Assembly (NCBI GenBank): GCA_026874595.1
Contig: CM049313.1
Location: forward strand, 58,675,159-58,739,158
Direction of reading: 5' to 3'
Length of the DNA stretch: 64,000 nucleotides
Source of the DNA: Sipunculus nudus
Lineage: Eukaryota; Annelida; Sipuncula; Golfingiida; Sipunculidae
Shown: piece by piece, positions 46,975-59,257 of the stretch
Layout of the letters: each line of letters begins with the position of its first letter
Numbering within the stretch: position 1 is the first letter of the stretch
Translations under genes and position numbers: made by a program
The notes under the pieces: model-generated
Told to the model about the DNA's origin: nothing
Databases searched by the model: none
The model's input: only the letters and a program-made list of their open reading frames with translations

Positions 46975-48165
46975 CATGTATAATTTGTATATAATAAAGG
47001 AATGACTTAATTTTCAATTACTTATTTAATGACAGTAACATTTATAATTGATATTAATTTTAAACTTAAAATGTCATGTTTTCTGTGTATTAATATACTA
47101 ACTCCATGAAAATATAAAAAATATCAATAATTAATATAACACTTATTCATGTATGGAAATGCAATAATTAATATTAATTTTTTTATTGTACATTTATTGG
47201 TCACTACAGTCCCAGTGGAAATTAATCATGTAGAAATAAATATACCGGTGTGTGATGCCCACTGGGGATTTCTCTGTGTTTGGACAGCAGTTACTGTCTA
47301 CAAGCCATTTCTTGTTATGTGGCTGCATATCACCAAGAGGCGCATACCTCAGGGAAACCTCAGGGATTTTATTTATTAAATTGCGATCGCAGGCCGTTTT
47401 TCTTGGTCGAACTGCTTGAACTCTCCCCGCCTACGCCGCTTAGAGTAACTCTGCTCTTTCTTCACATTCATACTCACGGGGATCACGAAGACCTTACGTG
47501 GGTGGTCGCTTTAGGTATTGGACCATTCCATAACCACTGGTGTTTATAAAAAATATTAATATATGCCCCATCGCGAAAATGGAACCCCGTGAAACTATAA
47601 AAAAAACTGCTTAAACGCGAATATTGAGCCCCGTAAATATAAAGCCAACCACAGTATTGCAACTTAGAGAACAAGTAAGAGTAATTAGAAAATTTGAAAT
47701 GTTTTACATGATTGATTTGATTCAAAATGAATATAATCTTGCATTGTCTTAGGATCTTTGATTGGATATATATGAATATAAATATAAATATAAATATATA
47801 TATATATATAAATAGTTATTTATATATTTATATATATATATATATTAGCACACACAAAAAGTGTGAATTTATATAGGATGTGTCTATAGGCAACTTATAG
47901 GGATATTACAGACACTGTAATTACAGACATTGTAATTTCAAATTTGATTTATGAATTTGGTATAATAAGTATAAACTTTGAGGAATGGCTTAATGTTGAA
48001 TGACTAATTCAATGACTGTACCTTTTATAATTGATATTAATTTCAAACTGAAAATTTCATGCTTTCTGTGTATTAATACACTAACTCCATGAAAAATATA
48101 AAATATATCCAAAATTAATATTTCACTAATTTATATATGGAAATGTCATATTATAAAAAACTTTA
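46975..48165. repeat. Two direct copies of a 200-bp segment 975 bp apart
   Basis: 46975-47170 and about 47945-48160 share ATTTATAATTGATATTAATTT, TTTCTGTGTATTAATA and CTAACTCCATGAAAA. Between them lies AT-rich sequence with a complex (AT)n run at 47765-47845. Confidence 0.75.
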
Positions 48166-48169
48166 TACA

Positions 48170-48171
<2 letters not shown>

Positions 48172-48226
<55 letters not shown>

Positions 48227-48232
48227 TATTTA
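48172..48232. repeat. (AT)n microsatellite
   Basis: Long AT run with one CA interruption near 48221. Confidence 0.97.
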
Positions 48233-48912
48233 ACAAAGAGTTTAAAACGCCTTATTGCTTCTTTCGGTAATTATGACTAAGTCAGATGATTACTGCAGTG
48301 TACACATGATTGATTGTGTGTTGGTTTTGCATTATACCCTTTGATCCCCTTTGATGATCCATTTATGTTATTATTGTGGGTATTGATTAGATTCATGGTT
48401 TGGCAAGCAGTTACACCAATGATTTTACACGTTTGTACCACAAGTGGTGGGAGAGCAGATTCTGAGTTCCTGACGAGTAATGAGTGAGTAGATACTGAAT
48501 ATATGTTGGTGTTTCTAATTTCTCCAACGACACCTTCCATGTGTGTGAAATATTCCGTTATAACCCAATATAATCGTATATTGTTCTGCATGTACTGGAG
48601 ATTTCTGCCTGCTGACTGTATGCGGAGTTACGGTTATAAAGCGAGGCATGGACTTGCAGGGCGGTTCTAAATTTGACTTGTGAGTTGTGACACGACTCAG
48701 TAGGGGGTCCTAACTGAGTCGTGTTTGTCACGGCTAGTGCGATGGTAGCGCTCGGTAAAAAGTCCCTAGCGCTCGGTTGTCCAAAGACGTTTGAAGTATG
48801 TATGAACAATACCCGTTGTAAGAGCAGGGTAGCACTCGGTAAAAAGTCCCCAGTGCTCGGTAGCCCCACGTGGGTCAGAGCATTGCCTGGTGTGAGTCTA
48901 GCGCAAGCTCCT

Positions 48913-49314
48913 TAAAGTTGCTTGTGCTGCCATCCACAGGAGGAAAAGTCTGATGGAGGAGAGGTTGTGCTGATTGTGTTGCTTGTGCTGCCATCTACAG
49001 GGAAATAGGCTAACAGAGGAGAGGTTGTGTTGCTTGTGTTGCTTTTGCTGCCATATACAGCTAAATAGCATGATAGAGGAGAGGTTGTGCTGGTTGTGTT
49101 GCTTATGCTGCCATCTAAAGGTTAATAGTCGGATAGAGAAGAGGTTGTGCTGGTTGTGTTGCTTGTGCTGCTAACTCCAGGGATATAGAATGCTAGACGC
49201 GTGTTTGTGCTCATTGGATTGGTTGAGCTTCCCTTAACAGGGGCACAAGGGGAATAGAGGAGAGGTTGTGTTGCTTGTGCTGACCTCTACAAGGTAATAG
49301 TATGATAGAGGAGA
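48913..49314. repeat. 60-bp minisatellite, about 6.7 copies
   Basis: Unit GAGGAGAGGTTGTGCTGGTT GTGTTGCTTGTGCTGCC, recurring every 60 bp with diverged edges. The multiple-of-three period produces a Cys/Leu-rich open frame (48974-49174) that is not a gene. A related pair of AGCGCTCGGTAAAAAGTCCC-type sequences lies just upstream (48742 and 48830). Confidence 0.92.
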
Positions 49315-49429
49315 CATGTCGACCATTCATCCAATCTCACTCGAAGCTTTTTTGACACTTCACAATCATATATCTGTAGTAATGTATTGTCCAATTTGTA
49401 ATATGGGATATTACATTTAAAGAGGCGTT

Positions 49430-49530
49430 AATGCGGGGTGTATATCTCCCCCCCCCCAATCATTACACATACACACCCTTCAGCAACGGTGATTGGTCAG
49501 TGTAACCCCCCTCCCCTATTCAGATAATAA
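49430..49530 (+). repeat. Poly-C-bearing short dispersed repeat, copy 3
   Basis: GTATATCTCC, C run, then a GTGTAACCCCCC stretch and CTATTCAGATAATAA. Same arrangement as 45535-45640. Confidence 0.6.
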
Positions 49531-51850
49531 CATTTGAAATTAAATATACAAAAATTAGAATTATAGACCTTGGTTCAAATAAAGTTTAATATAAAATCTA
49601 TACTATATATCTACACCTGGACCAGAATATATCTATACTGGAAACAATACCTTATCATCATATAACATTATTGTCTATGAAAAAATATTAATATAGATTT
49701 CACATTTTTCATTCAAATTGAGCCCCATTCGTTGAAAAAAAAACATATTTTCTATCTACTTTCCACTTAAAACATAAGGTCGTGTGATTTTTTTCAAAAT
49801 CTATTGGCACATCTATCAGCACTGTCAACTCGGCAGTGACACACACACAGAAATCCCCTGTGACTAAAAAATACTAGATCTCAGTAAAAGCACAGGATTT
49901 CTGCCACTGGGAGTCCAAAATTTTCATCAGAGATTAAAAAAACATTACTATATCTGAGTTGTTGATAAAATTCATTCCATGATGTCACGTGTACCAGCCA
50001 ATCAAATCAGGACAAATTCTTGGATCTGGATGAAATCCTCCTTTCACACAACGAACGCACGTGGAATAGGTTTACTTTACCTGAACATACATAGGACAAT
50101 AGTTAAATAGTGTGTTGAAATGTCTGATGTTAAACTGTTGTCAAGTTGTTTATTCCCCCGAAGTGTATGAAGAACAACAACACAAAAACATTTCCTGCAT
50201 AACTACCTATACAAGTATTTATTACCTAACTGCATTTGATCATGCTTGTTAAAAGAAATTATAACCTTCGTCCTGTCGGCCGGCTGACTACATCAACAAC
50301 GACATTAACTGCAATAAATTACTTTCCCGCTATCGACATTAACTGCGATAAATTACTTTCCACTTTTTGACGTTTAATTTGCTAAATGATACGTCATCAG
50401 AAAAGGAACGTATTAAAATCCCCTTAATGCATACGCACGTCAAATAAAAGAAAATACAAGTAAATGATTCTTAATTGGAAAAAAATATATTGATATTGAG
50501 TAATATTAACGCTAAATCGATTAACAAGGGCTCAAGTATTAACGCTGCGCAATTTGACAAAATGGTTTTCTCTTAGATTCTTTAGTAATAATTATGAAAA
50601 TGACCTGCATTTTAGCACATTTTAAAATGTAGTGAAGCTACAGGGCCACCCATCCGTATATCATTTAGTATATTAGAGATCCTGGGCGCCTTTATAGAGC
50701 AACTCAAGAGAAAGAGTTCTACAACAGATTTAATGGAGAGGGCAGTACTTTTTAGTCCAATACAAAGAATCAGAAGTATAGTTCGTGTCTCTGATTTACA
50801 GATGAACAAAATTGAGTAATTCCAATTGATCAGTTTTATACTTATAATATTATATTCTAATATATTGTAAATAAAATTTATCATACAGGTGGGTACATAT
50901 TAATGAAGCTATGCATCAGTGGATCAGGCGGCTTTAATCAAATAAGATAAAAGCGGCAAAAGTACCTTGGGCGATGTCTTCACCTGATCATCAGGAAGCC
51001 AGCCGGCTCTGATTACAGAAAGTGGTAACAGAAAACATCGACAGGAGCAAAAAATCACGACTGCGAATATTCACAATAAGGACATCCTGGGCACATTCAT
51101 GCAAAATCTATGCTCATTTGTTTGCGCAGCATGCGCTTTTAAACTGCCCTTGACCCATTTAAGTCATGTTCTATTATGGACAACATACATATATAATCAC
51201 GTGGCAATAAAAATGACACCCACAGAGTACACTTTTTTTGCTTTGGACCCATTATAAACTTGGCGTCTGTGAACTTCCTGGACGGTCTTACTGAGGGTTA
51301 ATGTTTCATTGAATGAATGACAACGCCGGTATGTATAGCATATACAGATATATGAAATGTGAGTTGAATTGCGTAAAGCTGAGAGCAACAAAGTCTGGTG
51401 CAACGAGATTAGACAATTGAACTTTTACAATGATACAAAAGCGCGCAAATCCGTTGGCACTTTAACTCTTGTATGAACAAGTACAAACTATCTACATCGA
51501 CACCGATTTATCAATTTGAAATATATTACCAATGTTTTATATTATTAAATGTTTATTTTTTTTCATGGGATGAGACAGGAAGGTTGGGGAAGTACAAGAT
51601 GTGCTGGACCGGGCACGGGCTGGTTCTAGAGCCACTTAACGTGCAGCCACGACGGCTGTCCAAAGTGGAATCCTACTTTTGTGCACAGTTACTACTCTAT
51701 TTTCGGCATAATGTCACGAACAAATTATAGCACATTAAGTATATAATAAAATAATAATTAGGGCCCGCTTGAATAAGTCCGCCCGTTTATCCGTCAACAA
51801 AATCCTTTCCGGTTTATAACTCTATAAACCCTATTGGTTTTTGGGTCATG

Positions 51851-51863
51851 AGGTCAAAGGTCA
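51851..51863 (+). promoter_or_regulatory. Perfect DR1 word AGGTCAAAGGTCA
   Basis: Exact consensus DR1 (RXR/HNF4/PPAR type), inside a diffuse repeat. The context GGTCATGAGGTCAAAGGTCA is common in dispersed repeats, so function is doubtful. Confidence 0.3.
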
Positions 51864-51994
51864 AGGCAACAGGCCCCACTTCTTTAAAAATATTGCGGAT
51901 GCGATTTATACTGAACATTTCATGCTAATCCTTCTATCTTCCTCGAATTCTCTCCTGCCAATAAGAGAAGGATCCTGTGAATTCTTGGACTACA

Positions 51995-52007
51995 AGGTCA
52001 AAGGTCA
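51995..52007 (+). promoter_or_regulatory. Perfect DR1 word, second copy
   Basis: A second exact AGGTCAAAGGTCA 144 bp after the first, in the next unit of the same diffuse repeat. A third perfect copy lies in reverse orientation at 41678-41690. Confidence 0.3.
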
Positions 52008-53214
52008 ATATCACAGGAGCCAGCCACCCACAAATTAGTTTCTTGTAATAACTTTGGTTTGGATTGACATGTTGTTTTAAACAAGATCAATGTGTGACTC
52101 ACTACAAAAGTAAGAACCAAATTGACTTTAGAGGCATGAGGTCAACCGTCAAGGGCACATGATCTTATCTTCACCCTGAGTTACATCACGTTGCCGTTTG
52201 TTTCATTCAAACATAGATATGTGATAGCGGGGAGGGGGGGGGGCATATGATGAAGTGACCAATGTGCAACGTTCAGGATCTCGGAGACCCTCCTCTGGAT
52301 AAACTAACCTACCGCAAACTTATAACAGTGTTTTTTTTTAATTTTCAGATAATAATAGATAATCTTGTTCATAAATTGACCTACATCGAGGGAATAATTA
52401 TTGTCACCATTAGGATGACAGTTACTCTGACTGATTGGGCACGTATAGGCCAATGTTTGTGTATCTATAATTACTTATATATATTCATAAATCTATAATA
52501 TGAAATATGTTTGTTCAATGAAAGAGTGAGGTACTTTAATACCACGATGTGTAGAGACGTAAAATTTAAAGACTTATACACATGTAGCCTACAGTGTATC
52601 TGTTTCGTGTATAGCAGTTATGGGCCAGTTACATTTAGCATGTACATATAGGTAACCTCATTCGACGTGGTGAGCATTGTAAACGCAAGGCATGACCCGG
52701 GAACCTGGTTCAAGGACCCGAGTTATTTTAGCAGTCAATTGGCAACAAAGGGTTTGGAATAGCGCATAACAAGAGTCAGGTGGTATCACAGATATTTAAT
52801 AATAGCCATCAATAAAGTAGATTTTAGAGAATGACAGAAAAAAAACTCCAATGTAACAGAAAAAAAGGAGACGTTGCAAAAATTAGCTTAAACCTGATTT
52901 GATTATGAGTTAAACCACGTATATGCTAGTGACACTAATGTATTTACCAGGTCGTCATGTTAAATGGGACCCCCATAGGATAATAAGATATAGTCAGGGA
53001 AACGTAGTTACTAATATTTAATAATGTTGTGATTATCTTTATCATTGGTTGTATTAATGGATCGGTAGATCGGTTTGCTTATGTATTAAGTAATGGAACC
53101 TACCAGGCTACAGTTTGTTATGATTAGCTGACAAAAGTTTCTGGAGGTCCAAATGAGACGGGGGGGGGGCTTAGCTGGTAATTTACATGTAGATAGTTCC
53201 AGAATTCTCGTTGC

Positions 53215-53560
53215 TAGAGGCACCGCCGCGTCCGGAGCTAGTTAGAGAAGAATCGTTCTGCAGAGGACGTGTCGTGAGATGTAGATTTGCGGTAGGCAGT
53301 TTGTGGTCCAGTTCCGCGTTCGGACGATTATTGGTCCTAGAAGATATATGTTTATTTAGCCGAGGAGGAAGTTATGTGGACATTGAATTTGTGAAACTAG
53401 AGGCAGTATGCGGCGGCGAAAGCCAAAGAACTATTAAAGAATTGTATTGTGAGATTGGAGCCAGTCTTTTGCGGCGAAGGCTAATTGTTGGACGTTACCG
53501 GAATAAACCTGTGTTTTGTTTTCACCTAGACAGTGTGATCATTTTAGACTTTTGCGTCTT
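53215..53560. repeat. LTR-like block in duplication copy B
   Basis: Matches 9902-10270 through GCAGAGGACGTGTCGTGAGA, GAATTGTATTGTGAGATT and AATAAACCTGTGTTTTGTTT. The outermost bases of the copy A version are missing here. A 122-codon open frame over it is not shared by copy A. Confidence 0.4.
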
Positions 53561-54177
53561 TATCAAAATACCAAAATGAAGATTGATATATTATGGTGAT
53601 GGATCATAAACTGATTGTGAAAATATGAAATATAATTTTTCGATTCCCAAAGCATACACTGCATTGTATATAACTTGGTAGTGATCAAAATAATGACATT
53701 CTCGGAGGGGCTTACTTCCTCTTTCCCCTTATAAAGTATGGAGGGGGGTCTGTAGGGGATTATGACCAGGGGATCTATTTTTATGGGGAGCGGGACCTTC
53801 AGTGAGGAAACTCTTTTACCCATTTCTGTTTAAATCATCTATTTTTATATTTTCTCTGCAAACGATTTCCATTATTCTGGTAAAGTGGGCGGGGGCAGGC
53901 TGAAGTTTATGGCTATTTATATGGTTATTTGGTTCAGTTTGGAGATACTTACTTCCAGTGTCTTACCTTACATATTGTAATTTTTCTGGCGAAATACAAC
54001 GGAAAAGAAAAACATTCTTGGAAAATAACTTTGCTACCGTTCTTTTCTCTATACATTTGTTAAACTCCTGGTGGATTGTTGTTTGTACTTGATCCAAGCT
54101 TTATTTGTATGCTTTTATTTGTACCCCTCTTGGGGTCCTTTCATTCATGTTTTTGTATCAATTATCAGACAAAGCAA

Positions 54178-57100
54178 ACAAGTGACCCATGGGTCAGCTG
54201 ACTGGGAAGAGATTCACAAAAGGAAATTTTAGATACCCATTCAACTGAAGCATCAAACAGATTAACCAACAGGCCAAGATTTAGTCTGTATTTATATATC
54301 TGAAAAATAGAGAAAAAATGTGTAAACTTTAAAAACTAGAATACGGGTAGCCGACAAGTGACTACGTGTATCTGCCAATATCAGAATGAAGTGAGGCATG
54401 GATTGAGTGGCAAGGGGAAACAGAGTGAGGTATGTTGCATATTAGCATGGATGTCTGCAGCCTAAATGTGTATGTAGGTTGTGCAACCTACCACAAATCC
54501 AGAAAGCTGTCCAAGTTGTATACATATGCAAAATTTTAGGCAGAAAAGTCAAACCACTACATGGATATAAGTGATTTTAGCCCACGGCAGACAAACAGAC
54601 AGACGCTGTGCAAAAATGGTTGCAGTTTTGTGTATGATAAAGACCTATGTGAGATCTAAACACAAGCACAATTTTGGCCCAATCGGTCAAATGGTTCCTG
54701 AGATATTAGCTTGGATGTGTGCAGCGTTAACTAGAATGTAGGTGGCGCCACCTGTCATAAAATCAAGAAAGCTATCCAGGATGTATAAACCTGCAAAATT
54801 TTAGGCAGTTATGTCAAACCACTACAGAGAAATGAGTGATTTTAGGCCACGGCAGACCAACAGACAGACGCTGTGCAAAATGTGCAAAAATGGTTGCAGG
54901 TGGCCCCTCCAGTTTTGTGTATGATAAAGACCTATGTGAGATCTATACACATGCAAAATTTTGGCCCAATCGTTCAAACGGTTCCCGAGATATGAGCTTG
55001 GATGTCTGCAGCATAAATAGAATAAAGGTGGCGCCACCTGTCATAAAATCAAGAAAGCTATCCAGGATGTATAAAACTGCAAAATTTTAGGCAGATATGT
55101 CAAACCACTGCCAAGATGTGAGTGACTTTATTGCACGGCAGACAAACAGACAGACGCTGTGCAAAAATGGTTGCAGGTGGTGCCACCAGTTTTGTGTATG
55201 ATAAAGAGCTATGTTAGATCTATACACATGCAAAATTTTGGCCCGATCGGTCAAACGGTTCCCGAGATATGAGCTTGGATGTCATCGGCGTGAACGTGAA
55301 TGTATGTGGTGCCACCTGTCATAAAATCAAGAAAGCTATCCAGGATGTATAAAACTGCAAAATTTTAGGCAGATTTGTCAAACCACTGCCGAGATATGAG
55401 TGACATTATTGCACGGCAGACAAACAGACAGACGCTGTGCAAAAATGGTTGCAGGTGGCGCCACCAGTTTAGCGTATGATAAAGAGCTTTGTTAGATCTA
55501 TATACATGCAAAATTTTGGCCCGATCGGTCAAACGGTTCCCGAAATATGAGCTTGGATGTCATCAGCGTGAATGAGAATGTAGGTGGCGCCACATGTCAT
55601 AAAATCAAGAAAGCTATCCAGGATGTATACACATGCCGAATTTCAGGTGAATTAGTCAATTCACTGCAGAGATAGGAGTGATTTTAACCAAAGGCAGATG
55701 AACAGATGGACACTGTGCAAACATGGTTACAGGTGGCGCCACCATTTTTTGTGTATGTTATAGAGCTATCCAAGGGCTACATTAGTATAAATTTTATTTC
55801 CTGATCAGTCAAACGGTTCCCGAGATATGAGCTTGGAAAGCTGATAAAATCAAGTCCCAGAGGAGCTCTCTGGAAACGAACGCGGCAACGGCGGAGGAAC
55901 AAGGTCAAAAGCATAGTATCCACAAAACTTCGTTTTGGCGGGTACAAAAATACAGGTGGCTCCACCAGTCTGCAGAAACTAATAAAAACACTTACAAACA
56001 TCAATATCCATGCAAAGAATCATGGTGATCTCCCCATTAGTTGTTCAGATACTTCAGCTTTTGTATCAAATTGTCCAATATTCTGAGGGATACTTCAGAG
56101 TCCTATAGCTTGAAGGATATGGGTAACAGAGACCTAATTTTAAGTTTCCACAGGCACTTTTCATGGGCCTTCTTGCATGACAAGAATGAAGATTCTAGGT
56201 CCAGTTGTTGCGATTTGTACCCTGTTGACAGATAACCACATCTTTAAAGGTATCAAAAAAAGAGAAAAAAAATCGTAAAAATTTGAAAAAAAATAGAGGT
56301 GGCGCACCCAGTCTGCAGAAACTGATGGAACAGGTCATGATCAATATGTATGCCGAAAATCATGACCATCAGTGTTGTAGTTATTGACATACTGCAGTTT
56401 TTGTATCAAATTTTCCATTATTCTGGGGGGTAATTTGGAGACATACAGCTTAAAGAATATGGGTAACAGAGACCTAATTTCAGGTTTCCATGGAGACTTT
56501 TCATGGGTCTCCCTGTGTGTCAAGAATGAAGATTCTAGGTCCAGTTTTAATGATTTGTGCCCTGTTAACAGATGTTCATAACTTTAAAGGTCTCAAAAAT
56601 AGAGAAAAAATTCGTAAAAAAAACCCGAACAAATACAGGTGGTGCCACCAGTCTGCAGAAACTGATGGAACACTCCATGATCAATATCCATGAAAACAAT
56701 TATGGTGATCTCTGCATTAGTTGTTCAGATACTTCAGCTTTTGTATCAAATTTTCCATTATTCTGAGCTGTACTTTGGAGTGCCATAGCTGAAAGGATAT
56801 GGGTAACAGAGACCTAATTTTAGGTGTCCATGGAGACTTTTTATGGACCTCTCAGTGTGTCAAGAATGAAGATTCTAGGTCCAGTCTTTATGATTTGAGC
56901 CCTGTTACCAGCTGTTCACATTTTAAAATTCGTAAAAAATCGAAAAATTCAGGTGGCGCCACCAGTCTGCAGGAAGTGATGGAACATCTAATGATCAATA
57001 CGTATGCCAAAAATCATGACCATCAGTCAAGTAGTTAATGAGATATTGAAGTTTTTGTATGAAATTTTTGACTTTTCTGGGGGGTACTTTGGGGCCCCAT

Positions 57101-57274
57101 AGCTCGAAGGATATGGGTAACAGAGACCTAATTTCTGGTTTCCAAGGAGATTTTTCATGGACCTCTCAGAATCCCAAGTTACAAGGTTCTAGGTTCAGCG
57201 GTTACGATTTGTGCCTGGTTAACGTACGGACAGACGGACAGACGGACGACGGACTTTCAGTCAGCTGAGCTAAA
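54178..57274. mobile_element. Non-autonomous element with internal tandem repeats, copy 2
   Basis: Left end ACAAGTGACCCATGGGTCAG, right end TTTCAGTCAGCTGAGCTAAA, as in 20278-22050. Two arrays lie inside. The first (about 54340-55850) has about five units of 261-287 bp marked by GTCATAAAATCAAGAAAGCT (54753, 55040, 55319, 55596) and GGTCAAACGGTTCCCGAGAT. The second (about 55930-57260) has four units of 314-342 bp marked by GTCTGCAG (55969, 56311, 56651, 56965). Each unit border has GGTGGCGCCACC. Copy A of the duplication is uninterrupted at the matching point (about 10926), so insertion followed duplication. Confidence 0.82.
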
Positions 57275-58041
57275 AATGGTGCACCTCTAACACTTTTATA
57301 ACTTTGCTCAAATCTACATGTATTTTATTGCCTTTAATACATCGTTTGCCAGGATAGGTAAAAATATAAGAAAACCTACATCCTGAGTAAGTTAAAAACA
57401 ATTTTCCAGCCGAATAAAATTTTAATCTAACAAAAATAATATCAAAACAAAAAGGGAAAAGAGACTAAAAAGTGGATAAACATCTATAAGAAGAGCGGTT
57501 TAATTTTTACATAAAACATATTAAATACTTCTTACACATAGAGTAAATATATATGCTTTTATGTTTAAAATTATAATATGAAAGTCTCGGCAAATAATTA
57601 TGGCAACCTTGACTATACATCTACGAAGTAAAGCGCATACAAATGCTATTGCAAATATAGGTTTGTCTTGAGAAAAAGCCTTGAGGAACTATACCGTGTC
57701 TGTGCAAATATTTTAGGAAGGTTTAATTAAGTAGGCTGGCTGCAACTAGATGCTAAAAAATTTGCATTTCAGCAGATATAATCTTAATTACTCAGCCCAC
57801 CTTGGTCCAACACATTACAAGTACTGTAATAATTAAGTACTCTGTCTGCAACTAGATGTAGAAAAGCTAGAAATGGGCACTGGGACACATATATAATATT
57901 AATTACCCTGTGCCGTTTTATCCGATACATCACTTATACTATGCCCCTAGTGCATATCATATAAAAAAATACTTATAGATAAATAAGCAAAATAATTCCT
58001 GGAGCGATGCTGTTTGAAGAGAGTTGACATCTTCCTGAACT

Positions 58042-58125
58042 TCAGCTCCCGATCGCATTTGAAAATGGTGTGAGTGGGAAGACGACTGCGGCGCCTGCCG
58101 TACCAGCTAGTTCAATGACGCCGTC
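58042..58125 (-). CDS. STRA6-like: Gene B exon 20 equivalent, stop codon
   Basis: DGVIELAGTAGAAVVFPLTP then FSNAIGS and TGA at 58042-58044. Three changes from gene A. Confidence 0.92.
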   Translation of the reverse strand, partial: DGVIELAGTAGAAVVFPLTPFSNAIGS

Positions 58126-59200
58126 CTGTTAGGGGAAAAAAGATTGACTGTAGCATGTATGAAGGAAAATGTCCTAATAAGGCTAAAAAAGGCATGGTTC
58201 TGATGGTCATTTATTTATATTTTCATCTTTCAAAAAGATAAAATATTACAGTTTTGATAAGATTTCCTTTGTAATGTAGCGCTTTAACCTGTTTAGCAAA
58301 CAATATCTGTAATTATCATGCTTTTCCCTGATCATGTGATATTTTTATCGAAACTTACAAAAAAAGGTAAAAAAAATATTGCCCTCCAGCACTAATTTCT
58401 GAAAAAAAAGTGCCTGAAGACCATACTTATTTGGCCTAATGCCTAAATAAAAGTAAAAACGGGGTTAATAGTCTGATATATCAGTGGTGACGTCAGTCTC
58501 ATTAGTCTTTACATTATGCCTTCCTGGTCTTTCGTGCCTGTTCATTCTTGCAGCTTTTTTTCAGCTCCCGGGGACCATACAAAGCAAGTAGCCATTATAG
58601 GCGCTGGAAATTAAGTAAAGACAAGTGATATATTGCATTGAGATATAAACAAAGCCATCCTCGTCAGGTCCCCCAAGTCCGCTCTACCTTCGTAACTGAT
58701 ATATCCAGTCGGCAGCAATACCACGCGCACAACGAAATTTTCACAGATATGTAACACACATGCCCCTGATACTAGCTGCGCTGTCCAGCCACAGAAACTA
58801 GTTTATGTTACCCTTTATGCCAGCAACAATACGCTCACATGTCTGAAACCTATGCTTTTTCTATGTCACGAGCATGCGGTCCTGTGCTCTGCCTTCAATG
58901 TACACCGACTTCATAATAGAAGGATAGCAACGTAGATGGTCACACCACATTTCTTTATATTTCACATAAACAAAAAATCAACTTTTATACAGACAGTTAT
59001 TTTATCTATATGTTATGTACGGTTTCAATCTTGATTCAACCTCTTTTATGCCTAAATCTTGTTCCTTTATTACTTTTTCCAACTCTTTTGCCACCGATCT
59101 TTATAAAGATATAGTTTATAAAAGCATTGGAAACTTTTGCCAATTTCAATGGGTCTCCCATTTGAAAAGTTATGTTCCTGAATTAGTGACTCCTTATAAG

Positions 59201-59257
<57 letters not shown>

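Larger units (their letters stand above)
49531..52500. other. Gene-free intergenic stretch
   Basis: No coding region recognised. Near 50300 a short repeat CGACATTAACTGC(A/G)ATAAATTACTTTCC occurs twice. 51840-52170 contains three related stretches with AGGTCAAAGGTCA-type words (see the two separate entries). Confidence 0.4.

Noticed and set aside
48974-49174. Cys/Leu-rich 66-codon open frame
   Set aside because: It is the direct translation of a 60-bp minisatellite whose period is divisible by three. No start context or splice signals.
53211-53579. 122-codon open frame on plus
   Set aside because: The homologous block in copy A (9902-10270) has no corresponding open frame. The sequence looks like an LTR with a polyadenylation signal, so the frame is chance.
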